From Streptomyces griseorubiginosus (lineage in GTDB: Bacteria; Actinomycetota; Actinomycetes; Streptomycetales; Streptomycetaceae), in contig NZ_WVUG01000066.1 in NCBI RefSeq assembly GCF_017614965.1, positions 1-33,268 of the forward strand: a DNA stretch of 33,268 nucleotides, written 5' to 3'. This document shows, in pieces, positions 19,545 to 28,665 of this stretch. Within the stretch, counting starts at the first letter, position 1. Every line of letters starts with the position of its first letter. The position numbers and the translations under genes were made by a program. Under the pieces are notes generated by a model, which ran no database searches, was not told the origin of the DNA, and saw nothing but the letters and a program-made list of their open reading frames with translations.

Positions 19545-21626
19545 ATGGGGGCCGGTAGGACAGAAGCGGGACGTCGGCGGGCCGTGCCCTGGGCGGTGGT
19601 CGGGCTGTGGGTGGCCGCGCTGGTGCTCGTGGGGCCGTTCGCCGGGAAGTTCTCCGGGATCCAGCAGAACCGGTCCGTGGACTACCTGCCCGACAGCGCG
19701 GACTCGACCCGGGTGGCCCGTGTCCAGGACCGGCTGCCCGGCGGGGAGGCCACCGACCTGCTGGTCGTCTACCACCGGGCGGGCGGGCTCACATCCGCCG
19801 ACAAGGAGAGGGCAGGCGAGCAGGTCGCCCGGATCGAGGCCGCGTACCCGCTCACCGGCACGCCGCGGGCCGTCCCCTCCCGGGACGGCAGCACCCTGAT
19901 GTACCCCGTCTCCAGCACCCGGCCCGGCCAGGACGACAAGGCGCGGGACGCCTTCGTCGACGGGGTCCGGGTCATCGCGGACGGCGGCGACGGGCTGAGC
20001 GTGCGGGTCGGCGGGCCCGGCGCGCTCAACACCGACATGGGCAAGGTCTTCGGCAGCCTCGACGGCACGCTGCTGTACGCCACGCTCGGCGTCGTCACCG
20101 TCCTGCTCGTGCTCATCTACCGCAGCCCCTTCCTCTGGCTCGTCCCGCTCGCGACGGCCGGGGTCGCAGCCGGTCTGGCGATGGCCGCCGGGTACGCGCT
20201 GCACGAGGCCTTCGGCGTCACCGTCACCGGCCAGAGCGGCGGTGTGATGACCGTGCTCGTCCTGGGCGCCGGCACCGACTACGCGCTGCTGCTCATCTCC
20301 CGCTACCGCGAGGAGCTACGGCGGCACGAGCGGCCGTACGACGCCATGCGTGCCGCGCTGAAGGGCTGCGGCCCGGCGATCCTCGCGTCCTCGGCCACGG
20401 TCGCGGCCGGGCTGCTGTGCCTGCTCGCCGCCGATCTCAACAGCAGCAGCGGGATGGGACCGGTCGGGACGGTCGGTGTGCTGGCAGCGCTGCTCGCCAT
20501 GACCACCCTGCTGCCCGCCGTGCTGGTGCTGCTGGGGCGGCGGGTCTTCTGGCCGATGATCCCCGCCCTCGGGAGCGAGCCGAGGGCGCGGCGGTCGCTG
20601 TTCGCCGCGATGGGGACGTCCGCCACGCGCCGGCCCGTCGCCGTGCTGGCCGGCGGGGCGGTGCTGCTCGGAGCGCTGGCGCTCGGTGTCCTGCACCTGC
20701 CCGGTTCGCTCAGGCAGGAGGACTCCTTCACCACGAGGCCCGAGTCGATCGTCGCCGCGCGGACGCTCGCGCAGGCCTACCCGGGGCACAGCAGCCAGCC
20801 CGTCACGGTCATCGCGCCGACCGGGAAGGCCGACGCGGTACTGGCCGCGGCCCGGGCGACGGACGGGGTCGGGCAGGCGACGGCCGGGCGGAGCGGAGGC
20901 GGCTGGACCGAGGTGCGGGTCTTTCCCACCGCCGCCCCCGAGAGCCCGGGCGAGACGCGGACCATCGAGGCCCTGCGCGCCGGGCTCGACCACCGCTACG
21001 GCACCCATGTCGGCGGACCCAGCGCCCAGCAGCTCGACCTCGCCGACAGCCAGGCCCGGGACCGTGAGGTCGTCGTGCCGCTGGTGCTGGCCGCCGTGTT
21101 CGTGATCCTGGTGGGTCTGCTGCGCAGCCTCGTCGCGCCGCTGATGCTGCTCGTCGCGGTCGTCGCGGTGTGGGGCGCGGCGCTCGGGATCGGGGGCCTG
21201 GTGTTCGGGCCGGTGCTGGGCTTCCACGGCACGGACTCGGGCCTCGGGCTGCTGTCCTTCGTGTTCCTCGTGGCCCTGGGCGTCGACTACGGCATCTTCC
21301 TCATGCACCGGATGCGCGAGGAGTCCCTCGCCGGCGCCGAACCGCGGACGGCCGCGCTCACCGCGCTGCGCACCACCGGCGGGGTCATCGCCTCCGCCGG
21401 TGTCGTCCTCGCCGCGACCTTCGCCGTGCTGACCACGCTGCCGCTGGTGCCCCTGGTCGAGCTGGGGTTCGTGATCGCGGTCGGGGTGCTCCTCGACACC
21501 TTCCTGGTGCGGACGTACCTGGTGACGACGGCGAGCATGCTGCTCGGGCGGCGGGTGTGGTGGCCGGGGCGGCTGTCGCGGGAGCCGGAGCCCGTGCGGC
21601 CGCAGCGCCGGCGGGAACCCGTGTGA
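19545..21626 (+). CDS. MMPL/RND-family exporter
   Basis: 693 residues, a full-size two-repeat MMPL transporter with about 12 membrane helices. Helix 1 (about 15-35) is followed by an extracytoplasmic loop of about 140 residues, helices 2-6, a cytoplasmic stretch, helix 7 near 365-385, a second large loop and helices 8-12. The helix motifs GAGTDYALLLISRYREE and GVDYGIFLMHRMREE carry the paired Asp-Tyr residues of the proton relay. Actinobacterial members export lipids, siderophores or antibiotics; the substrate here is unknown. It starts at ATG 19545 after GGAGGGAGG and overlaps the next gene by GTGA, making it the head of a four-gene operon with a two-component system. Confidence 0.92.
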   Translation: MGAGRTEAGRRRAVPWAVVGLWVAALVLVGPFAGKFSGIQQNRSVDYLPDSADSTRVARVQDRLPGGEATDLLVVYHRAGGLTSADKERAGEQVARIEAAYPLTGTPRAVPSRDGSTLMYPVSSTRPGQDDKARDAFVDGVRVIADGGDGLSVRVGGPGALNTDMGKVFGSLDGTLLYATLGVVTVLLVLIYRSPFLWLVPLATAGVAAGLAMAAGYALHEAFGVTVTGQSGGVMTVLVLGAGTDYALLLISRYREELRRHERPYDAMRAALKGCGPAILASSATVAAGLLCLLAADLNSSSGMGPVGTVGVLAALLAMTTLLPAVLVLLGRRVFWPMIPALGSEPRARRSLFAAMGTSATRRPVAVLAGGAVLLGALALGVLHLPGSLRQEDSFTTRPESIVAARTLAQAYPGHSSQPVTVIAPTGKADAVLAAARATDGVGQATAGRSGGGWTEVRVFPTAAPESPGETRTIEALRAGLDHRYGTHVGGPSAQQLDLADSQARDREVVVPLVLAAVFVILVGLLRSLVAPLMLLVAVVAVWGAALGIGGLVFGPVLGFHGTDSGLGLLSFVFLVALGVDYGIFLMHRMREESLAGAEPRTAALTALRTTGGVIASAGVVLAATFAVLTTLPLVPLVELGFVIAVGVLLDTFLVRTYLVTTASMLLGRRVWWPGRLSREPEPVRPQRRREPV

Positions 21627-22867
21627 AGCTGAACCCCGTGGAGCAGACGCAGACGAGAGCGTCCCTGCCGCGGCGGGCCGACCGGATCATGGCGGTGGTC
21701 AACCGCGACCCGCGCACCGCCCCGCACGGCACCCGCAACGACGCGATCCTCGCCGCCGTGCTCTGTGCGGCGGCCGTGTGCCTCGCGCTGTTCACCGACC
21801 AGAGCCGCCGGCCGGACGCGCTCGGCTGGACGCTGCTGCTTGCCGCGCACGTGCCGCTGGTGTGGCGGCGGCGCCGGCCTTTGCTCGTCCTGGTCACCGG
21901 GCTCGTGCTGCTCGTGCCGTACCACGCCCTGCAGAACAACCACTTCGCGGCGACCCCGGCCACGATCGTCGCGCTCTACACGGTCGCCGTCACCGGCCGC
22001 CCGCTGCGCACCATCCTGGCGGGCGCCGTCGTCCTCGGCGTCTCCACCGGCGCCATGCTCACCGTCAGCACCCACATGGCGGTCGAACTGCTGCGGATCT
22101 CCGGCTGGGTGATCGCCACCCTGTTCTGCGGGGTCGACGTCCGCTACTACCGGCACTACGTCGCCGCGATCGTCGAGCGGGCCGAGCGCGCCGAACGCAC
22201 CCGCGAGGAGGAGGCCCGCCGCCGGGTCGCCGAGGAACGCCTGCGGATCGCCCGCGATCTGCACGACCTGCTCGCCCACAGCATCACCCTGATCGGCGTG
22301 CAGACCTCGGTGGCCGCGCACGTCCTCGGCGCCGACCCCGAGCGCCTGGACCGGGAGACCGTCGCGAAGGCGCTGGACGACATCGCGGAGACCTGCCGGA
22401 CGGCACGCGGTGAACTGCGCACCACCCTGGAGGTGCTGCGGGCCTGTGAGAACGGCGACGGGCGCGGCCCGCTGCCCGGCCTCGACGGACTGCCCGACCT
22501 CGTTCGCACGGCACGGCTCGCGGGCGCGCGCGTCGAGCCGTCGCTCCGGGCGCGGCAGGCACCCCCGGCCGTGGGCGCGGCCGCCTACCGGATCGTCCAG
22601 GAGGCGCTGACCAACGCCGTACGGCACGCCGGGCCCGAAGCCGCCGTACGGGTCGAGGTGTACGAGACGGACGGGGCCCTGCGCCTGTCCGTCACCGACG
22701 ACGGCGCCTGCCCCGACCCCGGCACCGCGCCCGGATTCGGGGTGGCCGGCATGCGGGAGCGGGCCCGCAGCGTGGGTGGCACACTCGACGCCGGGCCACG
22801 CCGGGAGGGCGGCTTCGCGGTCACCGCCGTGCTGCCGCTGACGACCACGGGGGAAGGGACAGGATGA
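21623..22867 (+). CDS. Sensor histidine kinase, NarL/DesK-type (HisKA_3)
   Basis: 414 residues from GTG 21623, overlapping the exporter stop. A start at the in-frame ATG 21689 is possible. About four to five membrane helices fill residues 40-170 with very short outside loops, pointing to sensing at or in the membrane. A coiled segment of E/R-rich residues (185-205) leads to the H-box ERLRIARDLHDLLAH, with His214 as phosphate acceptor. The HATPase domain has its N-box at Asn331 (ALTNAVRHA) and G-boxes DDG and GFGVAGMRERA. It pairs with the response regulator whose ATG overlaps its stop (22864). Coupling to an exporter suggests envelope-stress or drug sensing. Confidence 0.92.
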   Translation: MKLNPVEQTQTRASLPRRADRIMAVVNRDPRTAPHGTRNDAILAAVLCAAAVCLALFTDQSRRPDALGWTLLLAAHVPLVWRRRRPLLVLVTGLVLLVPYHALQNNHFAATPATIVALYTVAVTGRPLRTILAGAVVLGVSTGAMLTVSTHMAVELLRISGWVIATLFCGVDVRYYRHYVAAIVERAERAERTREEEARRRVAEERLRIARDLHDLLAHSITLIGVQTSVAAHVLGADPERLDRETVAKALDDIAETCRTARGELRTTLEVLRACENGDGRGPLPGLDGLPDLVRTARLAGARVEPSLRARQAPPAVGAAAYRIVQEALTNAVRHAGPEAAVRVEVYETDGALRLSVTDDGACPDPGTAPGFGVAGMRERARSVGGTLDAGPRREGGFAVTAVLPLTTTGEGTG

Positions 22868-23532
22868 CCATCCGCGTACTGCTCGCCGACGACCAGACGC
22901 TGGTACGGGCCGCGTTCGCGATGCTGGTGGAGTCGGCGCGGGACATGGACGTCGTCGGACAGGCGGGCACCGGCCGGGAGGCGGTGGAGCTGACCCGCGC
23001 CGAGCGGCCCGACCTGGTGGTGATGGACATCCGGATGCCGGACCTGGACGGCATCGAGGCGACCCGGCTCATCGCCGCGGACGCGGAGCTGAGGGACGTC
23101 CGGGTCCTCGTCCTCACCACCTACGACACGGACGAGAACATCGTCGAGGCGCTGCGCGCCGGAGCCTCCGGGTTCCTGGTCAAGGACACCCGTCCGGCCG
23201 AACTCCTCGACGCCGTCCGGACCGTGGCCGCGGGCGAGTCACTGCTCTCGCCGGGGCCCACGGCACGGCTGATCGAGCGGTTCCTGCGCAGCCCGTCGAC
23301 GCCGCCGACGGGCGGCCCGGAGTGTCTGTCGGACCGGGAGCGGGAGGTGCTGGCGCTGGTGGCGCGGGGCCTCAACAACGCGGAGATCGCCGGGGCGTTG
23401 GGGCTGAGCCCGCTCACCGCCAAGACCCACGTCAGCCGGATCATGGGCAGGCTCGGGGCGCGGGACCGGGCGCAGCTGGTGATGGTGGCCTACGAGTCGG
23501 GACTGGTGACTCCGGGAACCATCGACCCGTGA
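22864..23532 (+). CDS. Response regulator, NarL/LuxR family
   Basis: 222 residues. The receiver domain (1-120) has the acidic pair LADDQ, phospho-acceptor Asp55 (VVMDIRMPD), Thr in LTTYDTD and Lys in FLVKDTRPAEL. The LuxR-type helix-turn-helix (about 155-215) contains LSDREREVLALVARGLNNAEIAGALGLSPLTAKTHV. It is the partner of the kinase directly upstream (ATGA overlap) and overlaps the sialidase start by GTGA. It likely controls its own operon; inverted repeats at 19408-19436 and 19502-19520 are candidate sites. Confidence 0.95.
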   Translation: MTIRVLLADDQTLVRAAFAMLVESARDMDVVGQAGTGREAVELTRAERPDLVVMDIRMPDLDGIEATRLIAADAELRDVRVLVLTTYDTDENIVEALRAGASGFLVKDTRPAELLDAVRTVAAGESLLSPGPTARLIERFLRSPSTPPTGGPECLSDREREVLALVARGLNNAEIAGALGLSPLTAKTHVSRIMGRLGARDRAQLVMVAYESGLVTPGTIDP

Positions 23533-24713
23533 CCCTCCTGAGCCGCACCCTCCTCGTCACTCTCGCGGTCCTCGCCCCCACCACGGCGACGGCGCACGCC
23601 TCCACCGCCCACGGCTGCACGTCCTCCGTCCCCTACGTCTCCGGCGAGGGCGGCTACGACACCTACCGCATCCCGGCCACCGTCACGACCCGGCGGGGCA
23701 CCGTGCTCGCCTTCGCCGAGGGACGGCACGACAGCCCCTCCGACACCGGACACATCGACGTCGTCCTGCGCCGGTCGGACGACGGCGGCTGCACCTGGGG
23801 GCCGTTGCGGGTGGTGGCACCCGGGGACGGGGACACGCGGGGCAATCCGGCGCCGGTCGTCGATCCGCGCACCGGGGCGATCGTGCTGGTCACCTCCTAC
23901 AACAGCGGAGCCGTGACGGAGGCGCAGATCATGCGCGGGGAGGTGACCCCCGAGCGGGGACGGCGGGTGTTCGTGCAGCGCAGCCGGGACGACGGGCTGA
24001 CCTTCTCCGCGCCCCGCGAGATCACGGCCCAGGTGAAGCGGCCGGACTGGCGGTGGTACGCGACGGGGCCGGGCCACGCGGTCGCCCTCACCAGCGGCCC
24101 GCACGCCGGACGCCTGGTGGTCGCCGCCAACCACTCCGGCCCGCCGCCCGCCGGTTCCCCCGACACCGGCGCGGAGGCCAGGTACTACGGCGCGCACGAC
24201 ATCTACAGCGACGACGGCGGCGAGAGCTGGCACATCGGGTTCACGGACGACACCTACGACGGCGTGGTCAACGCCAACGAGTCCACCGCCGCCCAGCTCC
24301 CCGACGGACGGCTGTACTTCAACTCCCGCGACCAGAACGGCACGAGCCCCGGCAACCGGGTGGACACCTACTCCGGGGACGGCGGCGAGAGCGTCGACCA
24401 CCCCTACGCCGGGCAGCCCACCCTCGACGACGCCCCGGTCGTCGAGGGCAGCGTCCTCCAACTCGCCGGTCCGCAAGCCCCGTTGATCTTCTCGGCCCCT
24501 TCCGTCCCGACCGCCCGCCGCTCGATGGCCGTCTGGAGCAGCGCGGACGCCGGAGCGACCTTCACGAGGTCCCTGACCCTCGCCGACCAGCCGGCCGCCT
24601 ACTCCGACCTGACCCAGGTGGACGCCCGGACGGCCGGCCTCCTGTACGAGACGGGGACGAGCGGCCCGTACGACACGATCGAGTTCCGCAGACTGCCGGT
24701 CGACGGGCTCTGA
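23529..24713 (+). CDS. Secreted sialidase (exo-alpha-sialidase, GH33)
   Basis: 394 residues from GTG 23529 (GTGA overlap with the response regulator). A Sec signal peptide ends near AHA (residue 24). YRIP (46-49) holds the first arginine of the carboxylate-binding triad; EGR (64-66) and SDTGHIDVVLRRS carry the catalytic aspartate region. Asp-boxes appear as SDDGGCTW, SRDDGLTF, SDDGGESW and SADAGATF, marking the six-blade propeller. The enzyme would release terminal sialic acid outside the cell. No carbohydrate-binding or wall-anchor domain is present. Being translationally coupled to a two-component system is unusual. Convergent, 27 bases away, is an operon ending in a NanA/DapA-family lyase. 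Confidence 0.88.
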   Translation: MTLLSRTLLVTLAVLAPTTATAHASTAHGCTSSVPYVSGEGGYDTYRIPATVTTRRGTVLAFAEGRHDSPSDTGHIDVVLRRSDDGGCTWGPLRVVAPGDGDTRGNPAPVVDPRTGAIVLVTSYNSGAVTEAQIMRGEVTPERGRRVFVQRSRDDGLTFSAPREITAQVKRPDWRWYATGPGHAVALTSGPHAGRLVVAANHSGPPPAGSPDTGAEARYYGAHDIYSDDGGESWHIGFTDDTYDGVVNANESTAAQLPDGRLYFNSRDQNGTSPGNRVDTYSGDGGESVDHPYAGQPTLDDAPVVEGSVLQLAGPQAPLIFSAPSVPTARRSMAVWSSADAGATFTRSLTLADQPAAYSDLTQVDARTAGLLYETGTSGPYDTIEFRRLPVDGL

Positions 24714-24740
24714 GCCGCGCGCGCACTTCCGGCGGAGCCC

Positions 24741-25667
24741 TCAGTGCAGTCCGGCGGCGGCGAGGTACTTGGCGATCCGCTCCACCTCCTCCGGCGACAG
24801 CGGCACCTGGGGTTCCGCCGTCGCCGGGCAGTCGATGACACCCCGAAGGTGCAGCGCCGCCTTGAAGGCGCCCAGCGCCGACGAGCTGCCGCCCATACGG
24901 GCCGGGTCGCCGACGCCCACCAGCCGGAACAGGGCGCACAGCCGCTCCTGTTCGGCCCGCGCCCGCTCCCGGTCACCGTCCCGGCACAGGCGGACGAGAC
25001 GGACGTAGCCATGGGGGTCGACGTTGGCGAGGCCCGGGACGGCTCCGTCGGCGCCGAGCGCGAGGGCGGCGTCGACGATCAGTTCCGAGCCGGTCAGGAC
25101 GCTGAAGCCGGGCAGCGCACGGGCGCCCGTGACGACCTCGCGGAAGGCGGCCAGGTCGCCGCTGGAGTCCTTCAGCCCGGCGAGGATGCCGTCGGCGGCG
25201 AGGGTGAGGACCAGCTCGGCGGGGAGCTTCGTGTGGACGGCCGTCGGGATGTCGTAGGCGATCACCGGGACCGGGGAATCCTGCGCGACCAGGCGGAAGT
25301 GGCGGGCGATCTCGGCGGGGTGGGTGCGGGTGTAGAAGGGGGCCGTCACCACCACCGCGTCCGCGCCCGCCGAGGTCACGGCCCGCACATGGTCCAGGAC
25401 CCGGGGGGTCGTCATGTCGATCGCCCCGGCCAGGACCGGGAGCCGGCCGGCCACATGGGCGGCCACCGACTCCACGACCAGCCGCCGCTGCCCGTCGGTC
25501 AGATACGCCGCCTCCGACGAGGAGCCCAGCACGAACAGCGCGTCGACCCCTGCGTCCACCAGATGGTCGACCAGTCTGAGCAGCGAGGGGACGTCCACCT
25601 CGCGGTCCGGTGTCAGGGGCGTGCAGACGGGCGGGACGACACCGGTCAGCGGGGTGGGAAGGGTCAT
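24741..25667 (-). CDS. DapA/NanA-superfamily lyase (possible N-acetylneuraminate lyase)
   Basis: 308 residues, a class I aldolase TIM barrel. The Schiff-base Lys166 lies in GLKDSSGD and the catalytic Tyr138 in AYDIP. The motif that is GTTGE in DapA and GSTGE in NanA is GSSSE here (48-52), so it departs from both but shares the Ser of the lyases. True dihydrodipicolinate synthase is therefore unlikely. Candidates are N-acetylneuraminate lyase or another 2-keto acid aldolase. It is the last gene of the transporter operon, with its ATG overlapping the ATPase stop (25664-25667), and is convergent with the sialidase, which favours a sialic-acid role by context only. Confidence 0.8.
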   Translation of the reverse strand: MTLPTPLTGVVPPVCTPLTPDREVDVPSLLRLVDHLVDAGVDALFVLGSSSEAAYLTDGQRRLVVESVAAHVAGRLPVLAGAIDMTTPRVLDHVRAVTSAGADAVVVTAPFYTRTHPAEIARHFRLVAQDSPVPVIAYDIPTAVHTKLPAELVLTLAADGILAGLKDSSGDLAAFREVVTGARALPGFSVLTGSELIVDAALALGADGAVPGLANVDPHGYVRLVRLCRDGDRERARAEQERLCALFRLVGVGDPARMGGSSSALGAFKAALHLRGVIDCPATAEPQVPLSPEEVERIAKYLAAAGLH

Positions 25668-26683
25668 GAGGGCTCCCTGGGGTGGTTCTGCCGTACGAGG
25701 TCGCGCGTCGATTCGGCCTCCTGAACAGGATGGTGGCAGCGGAACCGGTGACCGGGCGCCGACGCGGCCGAGAATTCCGGCATCTCGGACGCGCATCGGC
25801 CGTCCGCCTTCCAGCAGCGGGTGCGGAAGGGACAGCCGGAGGGCGGCCGGGTCGCGGACGGCACCGGGCCGGTGAGGGGGATCGGCTCGACGGGACGCAG
25901 CAGTCCGGGGACCGCCGAGAACAGGGCCCGGGTATAGGGGTGGCGGGCCCGGTCCGTGACCTCCGTGGCCGGGGACTCCTCCACGATCCTGCCGAGGTAC
26001 ATGGTGATCACGCGGTCGCTCATCCGCCGTACCGTCTGGATGTCGTGCGAGACGAAGACCAGGGCGAGGCCCAGGCGCTCCTTCAGGTCGAGGAGGAGGT
26101 TGAGGATCTGGGCGCGGACGGAGACGTCGAGGGCGCTCGTCGGTTCGTCCGCCACGACCAGCTCGGGCTCCAGGGCCAACGCCCGTGCGATCGCCACCCG
26201 TTGGCGCTGACCGCCGGACAACTGGCCGGGCAGGGCGTCGGCGAGGGCGCGGGGCAGACCGACGAGGCCCATCAACTCCCGTACCCGGTCCTCACGTTCG
26301 GCGGTCGTGCCGTGCCGGTGCACGTCCAGCGGGTCGCGCAGGATCCGCCGTACCGGCAGCCGGCGGTTCAGGGCGGTCGAGGGGTCCTGGAAGACCATTC
26401 CGGTGCCGGCGCCGACGGTGGTCCGGCGTTCGGCGGACGGCATCGACCACAGGTCGCGGCCCCGGAAGGACACCGTGCCCCCGGTCGGCCGCTGGATGCC
26501 GACCAGCACCTTCGCCAGTGTCGACTTGCCGCAGCCGGACTCGCCGACGACGCCGACCGTCTCGCCGGGCGCGACGGAGAGGTCGGCACCGGTGAGGGCG
26601 TGGACCCGGTCGCGGGTGAACAGGCCGCCGCCGCGGGCCCGGTGGACGACATGGGCGCCGGACAGCTCGACGATCGCGTTCAC
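25664..26683 (-). CDS. Oligopeptide/opine-type ABC transporter ATPase (DppF-like)
   Basis: 339 residues from GTG 26683 (GTGA overlap with the fusion gene). Walker A GESGCGKST, Q-loop MVFQDP, signature LSGGQRQR, Walker B VVADEPTSALD and switch His SHD are all intact. The C-terminal oligo_HPY region has HPYTRALFSAVP and a cysteine set (CPFRTRCWKADGRC...CHHP) typical of DppF/OppF, which can bind an Fe-S cluster. It energises the transporter with the ATPase half of the upstream fusion protein. The TALNRR start of the Q-loop region replaces the usual SLNP. Confidence 0.92.
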   Translation of the reverse strand: MNAIVELSGAHVVHRARGGGLFTRDRVHALTGADLSVAPGETVGVVGESGCGKSTLAKVLVGIQRPTGGTVSFRGRDLWSMPSAERRTTVGAGTGMVFQDPSTALNRRLPVRRILRDPLDVHRHGTTAEREDRVRELMGLVGLPRALADALPGQLSGGQRQRVAIARALALEPELVVADEPTSALDVSVRAQILNLLLDLKERLGLALVFVSHDIQTVRRMSDRVITMYLGRIVEESPATEVTDRARHPYTRALFSAVPGLLRPVEPIPLTGPVPSATRPPSGCPFRTRCWKADGRCASEMPEFSAASAPGHRFRCHHPVQEAESTRDLVRQNHPREPS

Positions 26684-28665
26684 TGCACCGCCTCCGACTC
26701 CGACGACGTCACGAGATCGACCGCGGGGTGGTGACAGGCCGCCGTGTGCGCGGGCGTGCCGAGCAGATCGGGCGGGGTGGTGCGGCAGACGCCGGTGGCG
26801 AGCGGGCAGCGGGTGGCGAAGCGGCAGCCGGCCGGGAAGTCGGCGGGGGACGGGACGACGCCCCTGATCTGGGTCATGCGCTCCTCGGCCGACTCCAGGG
26901 ACAGCACGCTGCCCAGCAGTCCGCGCGTGTAGTGGTGGGCCGGCTCCTCGACCAGGTCGGCGGTGACGCCCGTCTCCACGATCTGCCCGCCGTACATCAC
27001 CACCACCCGGTCGGTGACGTCCGCGACCAGCGCCAGGTCGTGCGAGACGAGGATCAGCGCGAAGCCCAGCTCCTCGCGCAGCCGCAGCAGCAGCTCCATG
27101 ACCTGCGCCTGGACCGTCACGTCCAGCGCGGTCGTGGGCTCGTCGGCGATGATCAGCCTCGGCTCGCGGGAGAGGGCCATGGCGATCAGGACGCGCTGCC
27201 GCTGGCCGCCGGAGAGTTCGTGCGGGTAGCTGCGCAGGGTGCGGTCGGCGTCGAGTCCGACCAGGGCGAGCAGTTCGGCGGGAGTGCGGTGGCCGCCGCG
27301 CCGCAGGACCTGCTTGAGCTGGGCGCGGACGGTCATCGCCGGGTTCAGGGAGGACAGCGCGTCCTGGTAGACCATCGCCATCTCGTGGCCGAGCAGCCGA
27401 CGCCGTTCCCGCAGCGGTTCGGCGAGCAACTCCCGTTGTTGGAAGCGGACTTGGCCACCCACCCGGGCGCCCTTCGGCTGGAGTCCCATGACGGTCAGGG
27501 CGGTCAGCGACTTGCCGCATCCCGACTCACCCACAAGCCCCAGCACCTCACCGGGCCGCACCTCGAAGCTGATGCCGTCCACGATGTCGACGCCGCCGTG
27601 CCGTGAGTCGAACCCGATGGTGAGGTCCTCCACCGCGAGCACGGGCTGCCGCCCCTGGGGGAGGGGACGGGCCCTGCTGCGCAGTCGCGCCGCTGCCGCC
27701 GCCAGCCCGGGCAGCCGCAGCACCTCCCCGCTCCCCGGCTCCGGAGCCTCCACCGGGTCGTCCTCGCCCCGCACCTCCACCGCACGCCCCGCCGGGACGG
27801 CCCACGCGTCCGACACGCCCTCGGCCAGGACGTTCAACGACAGCACGGTCACCAGCATCAGCAGCCCGGGGAAGACGGTCGCCCACCATCCCCCGGTCAG
27901 CACCATGTTCTTGCCGTCCGCGATGACACTGCCCCAGGACGGGTCCGGCGGCCGCACCCCCGCCCCGATGAACGACAGCGAGGCCTCGAAGACGACCGCC
28001 TCGGCGACCTGCACGGTGCAGAACACCAGCACCGGTGCGGCGCAGTTGACGGCCACATGGCGCAGCACGATGTGCGGGGTCCGGGCGCCGATCACCCGTT
28101 CCGCCGTCACGTAGTCCTCGCCGTACTGGTCGAGGACGTTGGCGCGTACGACCCGTGCCACCGGCGGGGTGAACAGGAACGCGATCGCGCAGATCAACAC
28201 CGTGATCCCGCCCCCGAAGACGGCCACCAGCACGGCGGCCAGCGCGATGCCGGGGAACGCCATCACCACGTCCAGGCAGCGCATCAGCGTCTCGTCGACC
28301 CCCTTGCGCGAGGTCGCGGCGACCGCCCCGATCAGCGCTCCCACGACCAGCGCCAGCGCGGTCGCGCCGAGTCCGATGGCCAGCGACCAGCGGGCGCCGT
28401 ACATCAGCCGGCTGAGGATGTCCCGGCCCAGGCTGTCCTGGCCCATCCAGTGCTCGGCGGACGGATGCCCGGTGTCGTCGACGAGCGGCTGCTGGTCGAG
28501 CGGGTCGTCCGGCGCGATCAGTGGGGCCAGCAGGGCGACCAGGACGACGACGGCCAGGAAGCAGACGGCGGCCTTCGACAGCGGTGGCAGCCGCCGCCAG
28601 CCGCGCGGGCGCAGCCCCGGCCGGGACAGGATCCCGGCGAGGTCCTTGCGGGTGGGGAAGGTCAT
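26680..28665 (-). CDS. Fused ABC permease-ATPase (DppC-DppD in one chain)
   Basis: 661 residues, about twice the size of either subunit. Residues 1-290 are a DppC-like permease: helix at 32-50, HWMGQDSLGRDILSRLMYGAR (73-93), and the EAA-type loop ERVIGARTPHIVLRHVAVN. A Pro/Gly/Arg-rich linker (about 295-340) leads to a full DppD-like ATPase: Walker A GESGCGKS (379-386), Q-loop MVYQDALSSLNP, LSGGQRQR and IIADEPTTALD, followed by an oligo_HPY tail with CRFATRCP. No stop or shift separates the halves. Such fusions exist in some actinobacterial peptide transporters. ATGA overlap with the upstream permease and GTGA with the downstream ATPase keep the set in one operon. Confidence 0.92.
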   Translation of the reverse strand: MTFPTRKDLAGILSRPGLRPRGWRRLPPLSKAAVCFLAVVVLVALLAPLIAPDDPLDQQPLVDDTGHPSAEHWMGQDSLGRDILSRLMYGARWSLAIGLGATALALVVGALIGAVAATSRKGVDETLMRCLDVVMAFPGIALAAVLVAVFGGGITVLICAIAFLFTPPVARVVRANVLDQYGEDYVTAERVIGARTPHIVLRHVAVNCAAPVLVFCTVQVAEAVVFEASLSFIGAGVRPPDPSWGSVIADGKNMVLTGGWWATVFPGLLMLVTVLSLNVLAEGVSDAWAVPAGRAVEVRGEDDPVEAPEPGSGEVLRLPGLAAAAARLRSRARPLPQGRQPVLAVEDLTIGFDSRHGGVDIVDGISFEVRPGEVLGLVGESGCGKSLTALTVMGLQPKGARVGGQVRFQQRELLAEPLRERRRLLGHEMAMVYQDALSSLNPAMTVRAQLKQVLRRGGHRTPAELLALVGLDADRTLRSYPHELSGGQRQRVLIAMALSREPRLIIADEPTTALDVTVQAQVMELLLRLREELGFALILVSHDLALVADVTDRVVVMYGGQIVETGVTADLVEEPAHHYTRGLLGSVLSLESAEERMTQIRGVVPSPADFPAGCRFATRCPLATGVCRTTPPDLLGTPAHTAACHHPAVDLVTSSESEAVQ

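Noticed and set aside
23322..23528. Upstream extension of the sialidase
   Set aside because: It is the response-regulator gene in another frame; the GTG at 23529 gives a clean signal peptide.
25668..25796. Longer N-terminus of the DapA/NanA-like lyase
   Set aside because: The region belongs to the end of the ATPase gene; the ATG at 25667 overlaps its stop as ATGA and begins the normal aldolase N-terminus.
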